Source: Anseranas semipalmata
Lineage: Eukaryota; Chordata; Aves; Anseriformes; Anseranatidae
NCBI GenBank assembly: GCA_013399115.1
Contig: VXAA01000133.1
Coordinates: 110,786 to 174,785, forward strand
Direction of reading: 5' to 3'
DNA length: 64,000 bases
Positions 1 to 10,200 of the stretch are shown piece by piece (positions within the stretch are counted from its first letter, which is position 1; every line of letters begins with the position of its first letter). Position numbers and translations under genes: made by a program. The notes beneath the pieces are model-generated. The model saw only the letters and a list, made by a program, of their open reading frames with translations, did not search any database and had not been told where the DNA came from.

Positions 1-332
1 TAGGAATTTGTGTTTCTCAGATCATGTCAATCAGCAACGGAGAAGCTTCCAGTTTCAAGCTTTGGAGGAAGGTCCAATAAAAGTAACATGCATCTGGGAA
101 ATGCCTTCTGCACTTGTTTATGTGCCCCAGACAGACAGACAATTCAGACATGCAGCATATGCCTGTGGAACACAGGAGGGTTGCTGAAGCTCAACTTTTC
201 ACTCCCCCATCCCTCTCAGCTCATAACTCATCCCCACTGTCATTGATGGTATACTTTGAACGGTGCCCCTAGCAGAAGCTAAGCTCTAAATGAATGGCAG
301 GCACAGATTATTATCCCACTGCCTGGGCCCAG

Positions 333-458
333 TTACACAGAGACATTAAGTACTTGTTTGAAGTTGGTCATGGCGTAATTCGAAGGTGGAATGCCAAGGA
401 CGGTAAATATGCAAGTTTTTCTCTTCTCGGTATCTCCCTCACAGGCATCAAACAGCTT
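333..458 (-). CDS. Unidentified gene, probable terminal exon
   Basis: This 126-bp segment follows the pyrimidine-rich acceptor TTTCCATTGTAG and encodes 41 residues beginning KLFDACEGDTEKRK, then TAA at 335-333. It is phase 0 and joins cleanly to exon 6 or to a shortened exon 7. No AATAAA on this strand was seen to its left, so the mRNA end is probably outside the window. Confidence 0.5.
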   Translation of the reverse strand, partial: KLFDACEGDTEKRKTCIFTVLGIPPSNYAMTNFKQVLNVSV

Positions 459-3400
459 CTACAATGGAAAGACAACAGCTGATCACAGCAGCAATCACAG
501 CAAAACAGGAAGCGTGGTGTGAGAAGCATGGGCTAAAACCACATCTGCATTAGAGTAAATTGCAGGGTCCCTAATTGACTGAAATACGTCTTTAATACTT
601 GGGAAATAAACTGTTTCAATGAGCTGTCTGCATGTTGAAGCCCATTCTTCAGCATCTGTGGGGCCCTGTAATTGCAATCAATAGTAATAATGGTTTCATC
701 TCAGTCTTCTCCTTTAAGGTTCACCATTTTCCTTGCGATCATCTCAGAATCAGAGCAAAGAGTCAGACATCAGAATGGGATCTCCCATCTAGTAGTTAAA
801 GTGTTAACCACAAGGAAACTGGACTGTTTTCCCACTCGTGCTTAACATGGGTGAGATATGGGATTGGGATTTGAATGCGCCCTTTTGAACGGCAGGAGAA
901 AGCAGGTCACTGTCAGTTTGCTCTCTACATCATTACACAGGCCCTGCTGGACTGGAAAATCAGAGACCATAACTTAGTACCCTATCCTGTCTGATACAGA
1001 ATTACTAAATGCTCAAAGCCTGCTATACTGCCTATAGCATATCGATTTGATAAGATTCAGATTGATAAAATGGACATGAACAAACCTCAATTATGTTTCT
1101 GCCCCTTTTATATGACATATAGGCTGAGGAGCTCCTGAATTTTTCCCACTCACGTAGCCTAAGCATCTCATACATCTGCAGCACAGCAGACAAGCGGAAA
1201 GGGTCGTTCATGTTCTCTGATTGCTTGTGCATGCTCATCGCTTTAGACAAGAGCTCCTGGTTTCTAGGGCAAGAGATATTCAAAAAGTTAGCTAAGACGA
1301 GATGAAAAAATGAATAAGCACAACTATTTTTATTAAACTGTTTCTTGAATACCATGTTTTCTACAGTGCGCTTCCCAGCTATACCATACTAGCTGGCAAG
1401 CAGCTTTTGTGTGGGAAATAGTGCTTTCTCAGCTCAATTTTGCATGGTCACAGTGGAATATGATCAAAAAGCAGCATTTGACTATGTCATTGTAGGCTGA
1501 TTCCTTTTGTTAAAAAAAGAACATCAGGGAAAATCTCCTTCCCTTTCCAGAACAACCCAATCCATCTTCCAGAAATCAGTTACAAAGAGATTCTGGCAGG
1601 TCAAAAGTCCGGGGAGAAGGTGTCTACGCTGTCTGCTCAGAAAAAAAAAGAGTCTCTAAGGTATGGAGAAAGTAAGAAGTGTGTGGCTCTTCAGTGTAAA
1701 AACACACACTGCATCAGAAATCTGAATAAATACATTACCGTGCCTCTAGCTGTCTGATCCTCTCTTTCAGCTTCTCACATTCTTCTTTCTCCTGAAACTC
1801 TTTTTGGGTGACCCTTCCAGGAAATTCTCTGAAACAGATTTATTTTGTGAGATCTCTTCATTTGTATTTGGATACTGGGATAACAGTGGACTGGCCCCTG
1901 TGGAATCACCAAAATTCCAGCAAAAATGCTGTGAGGTGGGAAGGCGTAGAGCACCCAGGAAGGACTCCACATAACCAGCTTAACAACCTCCCCTGGAAGC
2001 CCCCACCTAGGATTTATACTCAAAGCAAGGGGAGAGCTATCTACAGCAGAAGAAAAGGAGGTGGGGTTGTGAGGATAAGAGGTGAGACAAGAGAAAGACA
2101 ACAGGCTTGAAGAAAACACAAGTATTCTCCACTGGTTAGAATCTACACTCATCTTTTCTTTAGTTTTCTTCATCTTTAACATCAAAACGCTATCACCAAA
2201 TGTCCCAAACTCTTCAGAGAGTTTCTCTCCACCTGGATTTCTTTCTCCACAGATGTCTGGGTAGTTAGTTGTGATCTCCCTCTGATGCGTGAAATTCTCC
2301 CATCTCCAATGCCTGTTCTTTAGGTGATATTGCTAGAGCTTAAAAAAGCCCTTTCTGCATGATGACCTAGATATTTGGTCTATTGCATACTCACACCATA
2401 AAAGAGTTTTTTTCCTTATCATTCACCAAAGTTTTTTAGAGGTTATGTTTCCTTCTGTATTGTAGATCTCAGAGCACATATATACCGTTCTAATAAAAAG
2501 GAGACCTCTTGTCCCACGTTTCTTTCTGCTCCTTTCAGAGTAAGCTATACCATCTTGTATTAATATTTTGATCTTGTGAATTATCCCATCAAGTCTCTAT
2601 GCTGTCAATTAAATTACCTTCATTACCGCACACAGACATATTGTGCTCAGAGTCTGTCTAAATTTGGAGGTGGTAAACGTAGTATGTTTATTGGAGGAAA
2701 ATGAATGGCTCTAGGTGAAAGGACGATACTGAGAAGAGCAAATTCAGAAAAACACAGCACTTACTCCTGAGAGCTCCCATGTTTCTGGTTGTAAGACGGG
2801 TCAGGGTTGCTGGTCTCCTGCATTGCGGAAAGATCAGATGCAGTACTCTGCCTAGAGATGGAAAAAGCAATCTAAGTTAAGCAAACAGACCTGGGAATAA
2901 AGGAAGAATGAGGACGTGAATGTGGGAGGTGTAATCTGGATCTAGATTGGTTTCCTGACAGCCTTCCATAATTAGGCAAACTAACTCAGGGACACTAGTG
3001 ACTAAGCTTGGTCATTATTTGAGTCTAGGTCCAGGGTCTGGGAACCTTTTCCTTACATCAACCCAGGTCTCAAACTTGAGTCACTCCTGTCTTGGTTCTC
3101 ATGCCTAGCCATGAAAATGGAGCCAAATAAGAAAACGAAAGTTTGGTCTGCCCTGCAGAACAGAGTTCTGATAACCAAGGTTTGAGTATGGCTTAGTGAC
3201 AGTTGTAGAAACATTCACAATTTCCCCCTCATATATATTCTTAATATAAAGAATCACAGTACCTGTTGCACTTCTCCAAAAGTTGTAGTCGAGTCTCAAC
3301 AGTGTCATACCAAGCTTTTTTCTCCCTGTCCATCAGTCCATCAGGGAAGAAAAAAAAGATAAAACACATTACAGACAGTAAGAAAGTGTCCATTAAAGAC

Positions 3401-6400
3401 CTATGAAATGCACAAGCTCTAGGTAAAAAAAAAAAATCTACAGACCAAAACTTCTCAAGGCTGTGCTTTGCCAGGTGAGTGGTTTGTGATTTTCTGAGTC
3501 AGGGGACAGGGCAGGGCTAACACTGCAAATGAAATATTCTGAAGGTATAAGAGCTGCATGTTATATGATGCAGATCAAACAGCTTTTGTAAGCTGGCTCT
3601 GGGTTTCCAATATAACTCCCACAAATGTTGGTGCTAAGTCAGACCCATCCTTGTGTTTGGCTCATTTGTAATTTTCTGTCCAACCTGTACTAGCATACAT
3701 CAGATACGATTGATCATGAGGGCCCTCATTATTTTTAGGCCAGAGAAGGGACTGCGGCTCTCCATAGGGCATCAGTGCCAGCCACCAGCAGGTAAAGAAC
3801 CTGCAAAGTGACTGCAGTCATCCCACCTCCTTTGTAAGCAGGGCTCAGCGAGGACTTGGAAGCATGGAGAGCCCATACCAGTCCTGGGGAAAGCACTATT
3901 ATCTCACCATTTTCGGTGTATCTCAAGTTTGGGGAACTGATCTGGAGACAATACCCCTAAAACAGAGGTTGCAGATAGGACATTGATGTTTCTTCTCTGG
4001 GGACTCTCACCACTCCTTGTCAGATCCCAGTGTGAGCCCTGTGCTTTCTCCCATGACACACTCCCGACAGACTGAGGACAGAAGGAAAAGGTGTGACAAA
4101 AGACATCTGCAGGTTAGGAAGCAACAGAGTTTGCAGAACTGGAAGAGGCATCAAGTGAGAAGGCTGGAAAGGTGAGGGAGCTAGGGAGAGCAAGCACGTT
4201 GGACCGTTGTGACAGGAGGGAGAGGGAACAGGGTCCCACCAGCATCCACCAGCTCTCCCACCCCCACTTGCAGCACATTTTCAGGCTTAGCACAGTTATT
4301 CCTGTTGAGGGATGCTCAAGGGATTTGCATGCAGGTCCCTGGTGAGAAGGAGGCCTTGTCTGCTTGGGCAGACTCAGGCTTTCCTTGCCAAAAGAGGAAT
4401 GTGATCAAATCCTCCGCTGGGTTTCTGTCCCACAAAGCAGAGAGCCCTCTCAGAGCTACCAGGAAGGGCTGTGACTTCCCTGGCTCCGGCGCCAAAGGCC
4501 GTGGAGGAAGCAGAGTGGGTTTGTTCCTGTGTGCGTATTGCTACATACACAGCAAGTATATGGTTCCCAGATACCCCCGCACAAACCTGGCCATTAACAT
4601 TCCCAAGTAGCTATCAGCAACGCTAGATCCTGCCTTGGCTGGGGGTCCTTAGCTTCTGCTACTGAAGGCATGGTGGGGAGTTTGAGGAGTCAAAAAAATG
4701 CTCTTTCAAAAGAAGAAACCCAGGACAGATACAGGCACCATGAAAATTTGCACTTGACTTGCAGCATGGACTGAGCCCTATTACATGGCTGAAAATGCAT
4801 CTGGAGCATCAATGCCATCTGCAAATCTCCCCTCTCCACACCACTTACCTGCAGCTTATGCCCAAGACTGTGCTGTCACAGGCAACCTCTTCTTGCTTGC
4901 TTGCTTGCTTGCTTTCCTTGTAGGGTTAATCACATCTGTGACCTAGCCCATGTATGCTACAGCTGGGCCGTGCAAAGGGCAGCACTGGGCCAGGAAATAG
5001 CTGCGTTGTATTCTTGGCAGCACCACCAGCCTCAATAAGCTAGACTCTGGCCTCGGGGTAGGTAACAGTCAACATGGATCTGCTTTTATCTCTGGAAAGA
5101 GCCCTCGGGTTTCCCTTCCAGCCAAAGAGGTGACTATTGTCCTAACACCCCTTGCCATAGAAGCTGGAAGCATGAAGGACAATGGTGGAACTGCAGGTGT
5201 CCATAACTCTGGACCACCAGAATGAGGATACAGAAGATAATTTCTGGTTGCCAGACTCACCTAAGTTCTTTTTCCACCCGCTCCAGCCTTTCTGTCACAC
5301 TGAGATAGACCTCCAGCTTTGAAGTCGTCTTTCCACAGGCTGGTTTTTGCCATGGGGTGTTACACGTTTCTCTGAGGGAAAAAAAGGAAAGGGAATTCTT
5401 AAAATGAAGGGAAAAAAGATCACATGCTCTAAAGAGGTACCGCACAAACGACAGCCAGCCTCACGAGCAGATACTCCACGGCTACATCCATGCTTAGAGA
5501 ATAGATCAGAGCCAGGGTACAGGCTCCAGGGCAGATGACGGCCCAGCACATTCCTGACTGCAGTTTTGGCAGAAGTGAGTTAGCCCTTTCCCACGTGATG
5601 CCTGGCACAGTTCAGGGGGCTGTACAGGCTACAGTTTCCTAAAAATAGATGGAGGATTTGAGCAATCCTTAGGGCTGGATGAAGTGGGCAGGATAAAGGA
5701 AGACCTCCCAGAAAACAAATGAAACCCAGAACTATAGAGTGTGGGGAACAAGAAATGCAGGTGGCTGGTGTGCTGAAATCAACCTTGTAAAGTATGTGTT
5801 GTTTTTTGTTTTCAATAGAGAAGAACAAAGCTATATGGTCTCAAGGTGATTTTCATTTCTAACCTGCTCTGTGCCCCATCTCCTAATGAGAACCCCAAAC
5901 ATGAACTACTATCACAAAGACGATCCCAGGTTCAGGTGCTCCTGCAGCTTGGATAGCAGGTAGAGTAGACAGCGAGCTCCTTCCCACAGCAAGGCAGCAT
6001 CAGGGGAAGCCTACACATCAGTTTATGCTGATCCACATCTGCATGACCTCTGCAAGGAGCTGTCCTGCTCCTCTCTCCCAGGACTTCCCCATTCCTCTCC
6101 TGCTGAAATGGATTTGGGATTTGTTTAATTGAATGGCTTGGTTTTCAGCTAGATCACTTGATTTCCAGTCTTTAACTGAGGGCACCACTTTTTTTTCCTT
6201 TGAGCTCAACAGTTCAGTGTAAAATCTGCATTTAAGTCAGCCTTTCCCCTCAAAACAAAGGAGCACAGAGATGGAGCCCCTAAAGTCTAGGATCTGTTAC
6301 ATTGTTTATACTGTTCTTCCCAATTTCTTTTCCTTTCACGCCTATTTAAGGTCAGCTTTACACTTTGGAGCTGAATTTGATTGCAGGCCCTGTGACTCCA

Positions 6401-6593
6401 CAGGGAAGCTCCACAGGACAGAAGTAGAAAATGGAACTGTTACTGACGTGTGTCACAGTCAGGAAATGTTTGCAGTTCCCTTCTTGCAAACCCCCAGACC
6501 TACTAGGGTTAGAAGTGTAAATTTAGCCAGAGACAACCCCTGTGCAACATACCTGTCACTTTCTGAAGTCATCTCTCCGGGACCAGTGTCCAT
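333..6593 (-). CDS. Unidentified multi-exon gene, about 250-residue partly coiled-coil protein
   Basis: I do not recognise this protein. Reading right to left, exons at 6593-6553, 5371-5261, 3325-3263, 2851-2765, 1828-1739, 1263-1086, then 665-588 or 665-495, and 458-333 all have AG/GT borders. Their phases join without a break: the first six total 570 nt, exactly 190 codons. The model gives about 257 residues if it ends at the stop at 333-335, or 246 if it ends at the stop at 495-497. The N-terminus is short and acidic. The middle exons are rich in Glu, Lys, Leu and Arg with heptad-like spacing (VTERLERVEKEL, ETRLQLLEKC, CEKLKERIRQLEA), which suggests a coiled coil. The C-terminal part contains DPFRLSAVLQMYEMLRL and LFDACEGDTEKRKTCIF and looks globular or helical. 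No signal peptide, membrane segment or catalytic motif was seen. Function is unknown. The joined reading frame is the main evidence that it is a real gene. Confidence 0.66.
495..665 (-). CDS. Unidentified gene, exon 7 (3' limit uncertain)
   Basis: The acceptor is TGCAATTACAG, and the exon enters in phase 0 with GPTDAEEWASTCRQLIE. It can run to an in-frame TGA at 495-497 as a terminal exon. It can also leave at an in-phase donor, GAC|GTATTT at 588 or GAT|GTGGTT farther left, and splice to 458-333. Exon 6 can also splice in phase straight to 458-333, so this exon may be a cassette. Confidence 0.45.
   Translation of the reverse strand, partial: GPTDAEEWASTCRQLIETVYFPSIKDVFQSIRDPAIYSNADVVLAHASHTTLPVLL
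1086..1263 (-). CDS. Unidentified gene, exon 6
   Basis: This 178-bp exon has acceptor CTTGCCCTAG and donor ATTGAG|GTTTGT. It shifts from phase 2 to phase 0. It is the most distinctive exon, containing DPFRLSAVLQMYEMLRLREW and then MSYKRGRNIIE. Confidence 0.66.
1739..1828 (-). CDS. Unidentified gene, exon 5
   Basis: This 90-bp exon has acceptor CTGTTTCAG and donor GGCACG|GTAATG. It encodes a charged helix ending CEKLKERIRQLEA and keeps phase 2. Confidence 0.63.
2765..2851 (-). CDS. Unidentified gene, exon 4
   Basis: This 87-bp exon runs from acceptor TCTCTAG to the consensus donor GTAAGT. It encodes a polar Ser/Gln/Asn-rich linker (QSTASDLSAMQETS...). A second AG five bases inside also leaves an open frame, but that reading looks much less protein-like and breaks the phase with exon 5. 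Confidence 0.6.
3263..3325 (-). CDS. Unidentified gene, exon 3
   Basis: This 63-bp exon follows a pyrimidine-rich tract ending in GACAG and stops at AACAG|GTACTG. It encodes EKKAWYDTVETRLQLLEKCN in phase 2 throughout and continues the coiled-coil character. Confidence 0.65.
3326..5260 (-). other. Intron 2 of the unidentified gene
   Basis: This intron lies between exons 2 and 3. It holds a short (CTTG)n run near 4890 and a 133-codon plus-strand ORF (4209-4610) with no recognisable features, which I treat as chance. The smaller introns of this gene (459-587, 666-1085, 1264-1738, 1829-2764, 2852-3262) show nothing of note. Confidence 0.55.
4891..4914. repeat. (CTTG)n microsatellite
   Basis: About five to six tandem TTGC/CTTG tetranucleotides, intronic in the unidentified minus-strand gene. 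Confidence 0.85.
5261..5371 (-). CDS. Unidentified gene, exon 2
   Basis: This 111-bp exon has acceptor TTCCCTCAG and donor TTAG|GTGAGT, and enters and leaves in phase 2. It encodes a Cys/Lys-rich lead followed by SKLEVYLSVTERLERVEKEL, the first coiled-coil-like stretch. Confidence 0.65.
5372..6552 (-). other. Intron 1 of the unidentified gene
   Basis: This stretch lies between the first two exons of the minus-strand gene. I see no repeat, RNA gene or convincing extra exon in it. Confidence 0.5.
6553..6593 (-). CDS. Unidentified gene, exon 1
   Basis: The exon carries a start codon at 6593-6591 (MDTGPGEMTSESD) and ends at a strong donor, CAG|GTATGT. It ends in phase 2, and the split codon AG+A gives Arg. 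The frame stays open upstream, so the true start could lie farther right. An internal Met is a second option. Confidence 0.55.
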
Positions 6594-6959
6594 ACACTCT
6601 CCTCTGTGCAGCCCGATTCTGCTGCAGGAACAAAGCTCAGGTCTATCCATGCAGATACAGCAGGAGAAAATGTTTGCCCAAATGAGAGGCAGCACTGTGC
6701 TGCCAGGAGTGCAGCGAGGAAATGCAAGTGTCAGGGACTTTCTTGCTTTCACATTGTGAGTTTCAGCCCTTCCTTTTCCTGGAAATGGCACTCATTCTGG
6801 TCAGTGCACTCAGGCTTGTTTCCTTCCAGCCAATGAAAACAGGAGTGGGGGGGGCTTCACGCTGCAGTTATCAGCCAGAGCAGTTTTGGTTTCATCCCAG
6901 TCCGATATTTTTATTCCTCTGTAACTTCAGAGCTGTGCACTTCTGTGCTGCTGTCAGCC
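6594..6959. promoter_or_regulatory. Candidate bidirectional promoter
   Basis: These 366 bp separate the start codons of the unidentified minus-strand gene and the HSPA12-like plus-strand gene. A CCAAT pentamer lies at 6830-6834 and a weak TATA-like TATTTTTA at about 6906-6913, both oriented for the plus-strand gene. The segment is not strongly CpG-rich. Shared promoter activity is an inference from the spacing alone. Confidence 0.4.
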
Positions 6960-7241
6960 ATGGCCAGCAATTCAGTCTTTGTCGTTGCTATAGATTTTGG
7001 CACGTCCTACAGCGGGTACTGTTTTTCCCTTGCTTCGGGTACGGACCAAATCCGCCAGATATTCTGGGGAACAGAGCATGGGCTCAAGACCCCGAAGACA
7101 CCCACATGCATCTTGTTCGACCAGAAGCAGGAGTTCAGGAAATTTGGCTATGATGCTGTGATGAAGTACAAGAGCCTGCCCTCCAGTGAAGCTCACAAGT
7201 GGTACTTCTTCCAGAACTTCAAGATGAGCCTGTACAACACA
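6960..7241 (+). CDS. HSPA12-like, exon 1 (start codon)
   Basis: The exon starts at ATG 6960-6962 in context GCCATGG, a strong Kozak match. It holds 94 codons including IDFGTSYSG and ends at ACA|GTATGT in phase 0. Confidence 0.92.
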
Positions 7242-10200
7242 GTATGTAAAGTGGTTACTGCTAACGCGAGTCAGAGCTATTAAATGTTAAAGGAATTGGG
7301 GAAGGGGACCGAGTAATCTGGCTGGTGAGGATGAATGAACAGAAGGGCATTTTGATAAACTGAAAAAGAAATTATTTACATTCTTAAATAGATAAAGGCT
7401 TCACAGGCCCTTCCTTTGTGGTGGTATTCATTGCCTAAAGATTATAAAACCTGACTGCAGACCCTGGTGAAGCCAAATAGTTCTTAACAAAAAGCTGCCC
7501 TGCTCTAGAGCTTAGCAGAGAAACTAACCTCCCTCTGGGCCTTTCTACCTCAGTCTTCTATATGAAACAAAAGAAGTTTCTTGCAATTCAAAAGTGGGCA
7601 GCCTCAGGGTCAGTCTGTCTCTCCCTCCCCTGAAGGAATGTGCTGAAGCCAATCTATGGGTGTCTAGCTGTCTTTCAAGCATGTAGTGGCTATTGTATTT
7701 CTCTGTGTATTTCTTCTGCACAGAAGCCTCTGTGCTAGTTCAGAAGTGTTCACAGCTTTTTCTGGGCTGGTTTGTTCACCCAAATATCATGCTACCTTAG
7801 GGCTTCCTTGTCTGTGCTCTGGGGTCCAGCAGGACCTCCCACAGGTCTTCCACCTTTTCCTGCTTCTTGCTTATTGAGATTAACTTTTCCTAAGTGTCAC
7901 CATCTACTTTTACTAGTTCTCTTTGGCTCTGTGCTTTTTATTTTACTTTGGACACCCTCTACATTGGCATTTCTCCACTGTGAGCATTTGCACAAGGTCT
8001 TTCTTGCTACTTGATGTGTGCTCGATAGCATGGAATAACCCAGAGCACAGGGTCAGCCCCGGATAAAGTCCCTTTTCTGCTCTTTGGCATCCTCCAGTGC
8101 TAAGCAATGAGCACTGAACTGGATATGGGGGAAGGTGGGAGGTGGGAGGCTTCTGAGAGAACTTCCCTCCCCAGGACAGGTGAGAATGATGTGGTCTGCC
8201 ATAGTGTCACCTGTGGAGTGATAGGCTCTCATTCACTGCAGGGGCAAGGGAGCTGGAGAGAGATTTTAGTTCAACCCCATTTCTCTGCACCCAAGGAACG
8301 AATGGTTAGGGGAAATTTCATTAGAAAGAGACACGAGAGGGAAACAACAGTTCCCAGACACCTGAATTGTTATTTCTGAATCTCCACAGAAAGGGCCCAT
8401 GGAGGATACGCATCACCTTCTGTTAACTGAGCCAGGAACAGTGACAGGAAATGAGTTTATAAGTAAAAATGTACACAGATTGCCTTTCTCCTCAGTGGCT
8501 GCACCTCTAGAACAGGCTTCATCTCACCTTTCCTGGTTATTTCAGCTGGGCCGACCCTGGACCTGCCTACTTATCTCCATCGTCTGTAAAGGATCCCAAG
8601 TTGATGGAGTTGATTATCCGGTTGATGTCCCTTCTGATTTAGGGCCATCTTTGATGGCTGCTGAAGCAGAACAAAGAGAAACATGTGCAGTGAAGGCCGG
8701 CTCCCAAAAATTCTTTGGATACAGGCAACAATTTCCACTCTTTCTAGACAGAGCAGGCAAGCAGTAACTGATGGAGGGGGTCTGGGGCTCCTGGAAGAGA
8801 CTGAAAAAGTGTCAGAGCAGCCATCTGCCTCAGGCTTCATGCACACCCAGGCAGACACATAAGCCCATAAACCAGGATGACACATTATAGAGAAACTGTA
8901 TCAGAATGGAGGGATATTTGTCTATATATTTTTTTCCAGTATATATTTTGTTAACTGCATACACAGAAGCATAGGAGCAACCTGAAGTCTCTATACATAT
9001 GCCTGGGAAATGTAGGATGATGTCACACAGAAAGTACAATTCTCCCCAGTACTGTTCAGGAGGGTCTATAGGGTGTTTATAAAATTTGGAACAGGAGAAA
9101 CAGTTGACTTATTAACTACACGGGTGTTTCGCCTATTGAAATATTATGGGTATGTGGCTTGGTAGCTGACCTGTGTCAATTAGACTTCAGTTAGCCACAT
9201 AATGAAGCCATTTGGGGGAATTTACTGAGATTTGGAGACAGGACCTCATTCTATAAGATATTTTGTGCAGTGCTCAGTGTAAAGAGGACAGGACTATTAC
9301 TGAGACTGCCACATATAACCCTGAGACATTTTTACTGTTTTCTCTCAATTGTAGAAAGTCACTTCTGGCATGGAGCTGGAAGCAAGCAATGGAAAGACAC
9401 TTCCTGCCCTGATGGTCTTTGCTGAAAGCATACGCTACATGAAGCAACATGCCCTGAACACTATCCAAGAGGCCTCCTTCCACACCGTCTGTGACCCTGA
9501 GGAGATCACCTGGGTCATTACCGTCCCAGCCATATGGAACGCAGCCGCCAGGCAGTTCATGCGGCTGGCGGCAAAAGAGGTAAAAGCAGTGGTTATCCCA
9601 CTTCCTCAGATTATCTTCTCAGATTTCTTTGCCCATCAAGGAAGAGGAATTCCTCCTTATGTAAGCGATCTGTATTTCAAATTTCTATCTATCAGGGAGA
9701 TAAATCTCCCATGATATGTGTGTAGGGGGATGTCCCAAGCTGGCAGTAACAACTGCTCTGCCCCTTCCCCTGCTGCTGTGCAGAAATGAGCCCACAGAGA
9801 TCACTGGTGCAAGAACCATTACCCCAGTAATGGTGGGTGAGAACAGCCTCACTAGCAGGTGGTGTTCATGCAGCAGTGATCTTGCCACCTTTCCTGAACT
9901 GACATGTCTCTTGTGATTTTAGGCAGGACTCATCTCTGACATGATTTCAGAGAAGCTGATTATTGCCCTGGAGCCAGAGGCTGCATCACTTTGGTGCAAA
10001 CAGCTTCCACAACAAGGCTTTATCGTAGAGAGCAGTGACAAGAAAAAGTTTGAAGACTCCCCTGGGATCCAGTATATTGTTGTTGACTGTGGAGGTAAAG
10101 TTTTCCCTCTTCAATGGGTACAATCTTTGCTGGGTGCGGAGCATGGCTGTTTTGCCATATCTAACACAGAGGGCCCCAAAGGACTGCAGTGCAGTCCCAG

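Noticed and set aside
6271..6759. 162-codon plus-strand ORF before the HSPA12-like gene
   Set aside because: Lies antisense to exon 1 and intron 1 of the minus-strand gene, is not in frame with the HSPA12-like start, and shows no conserved motif.
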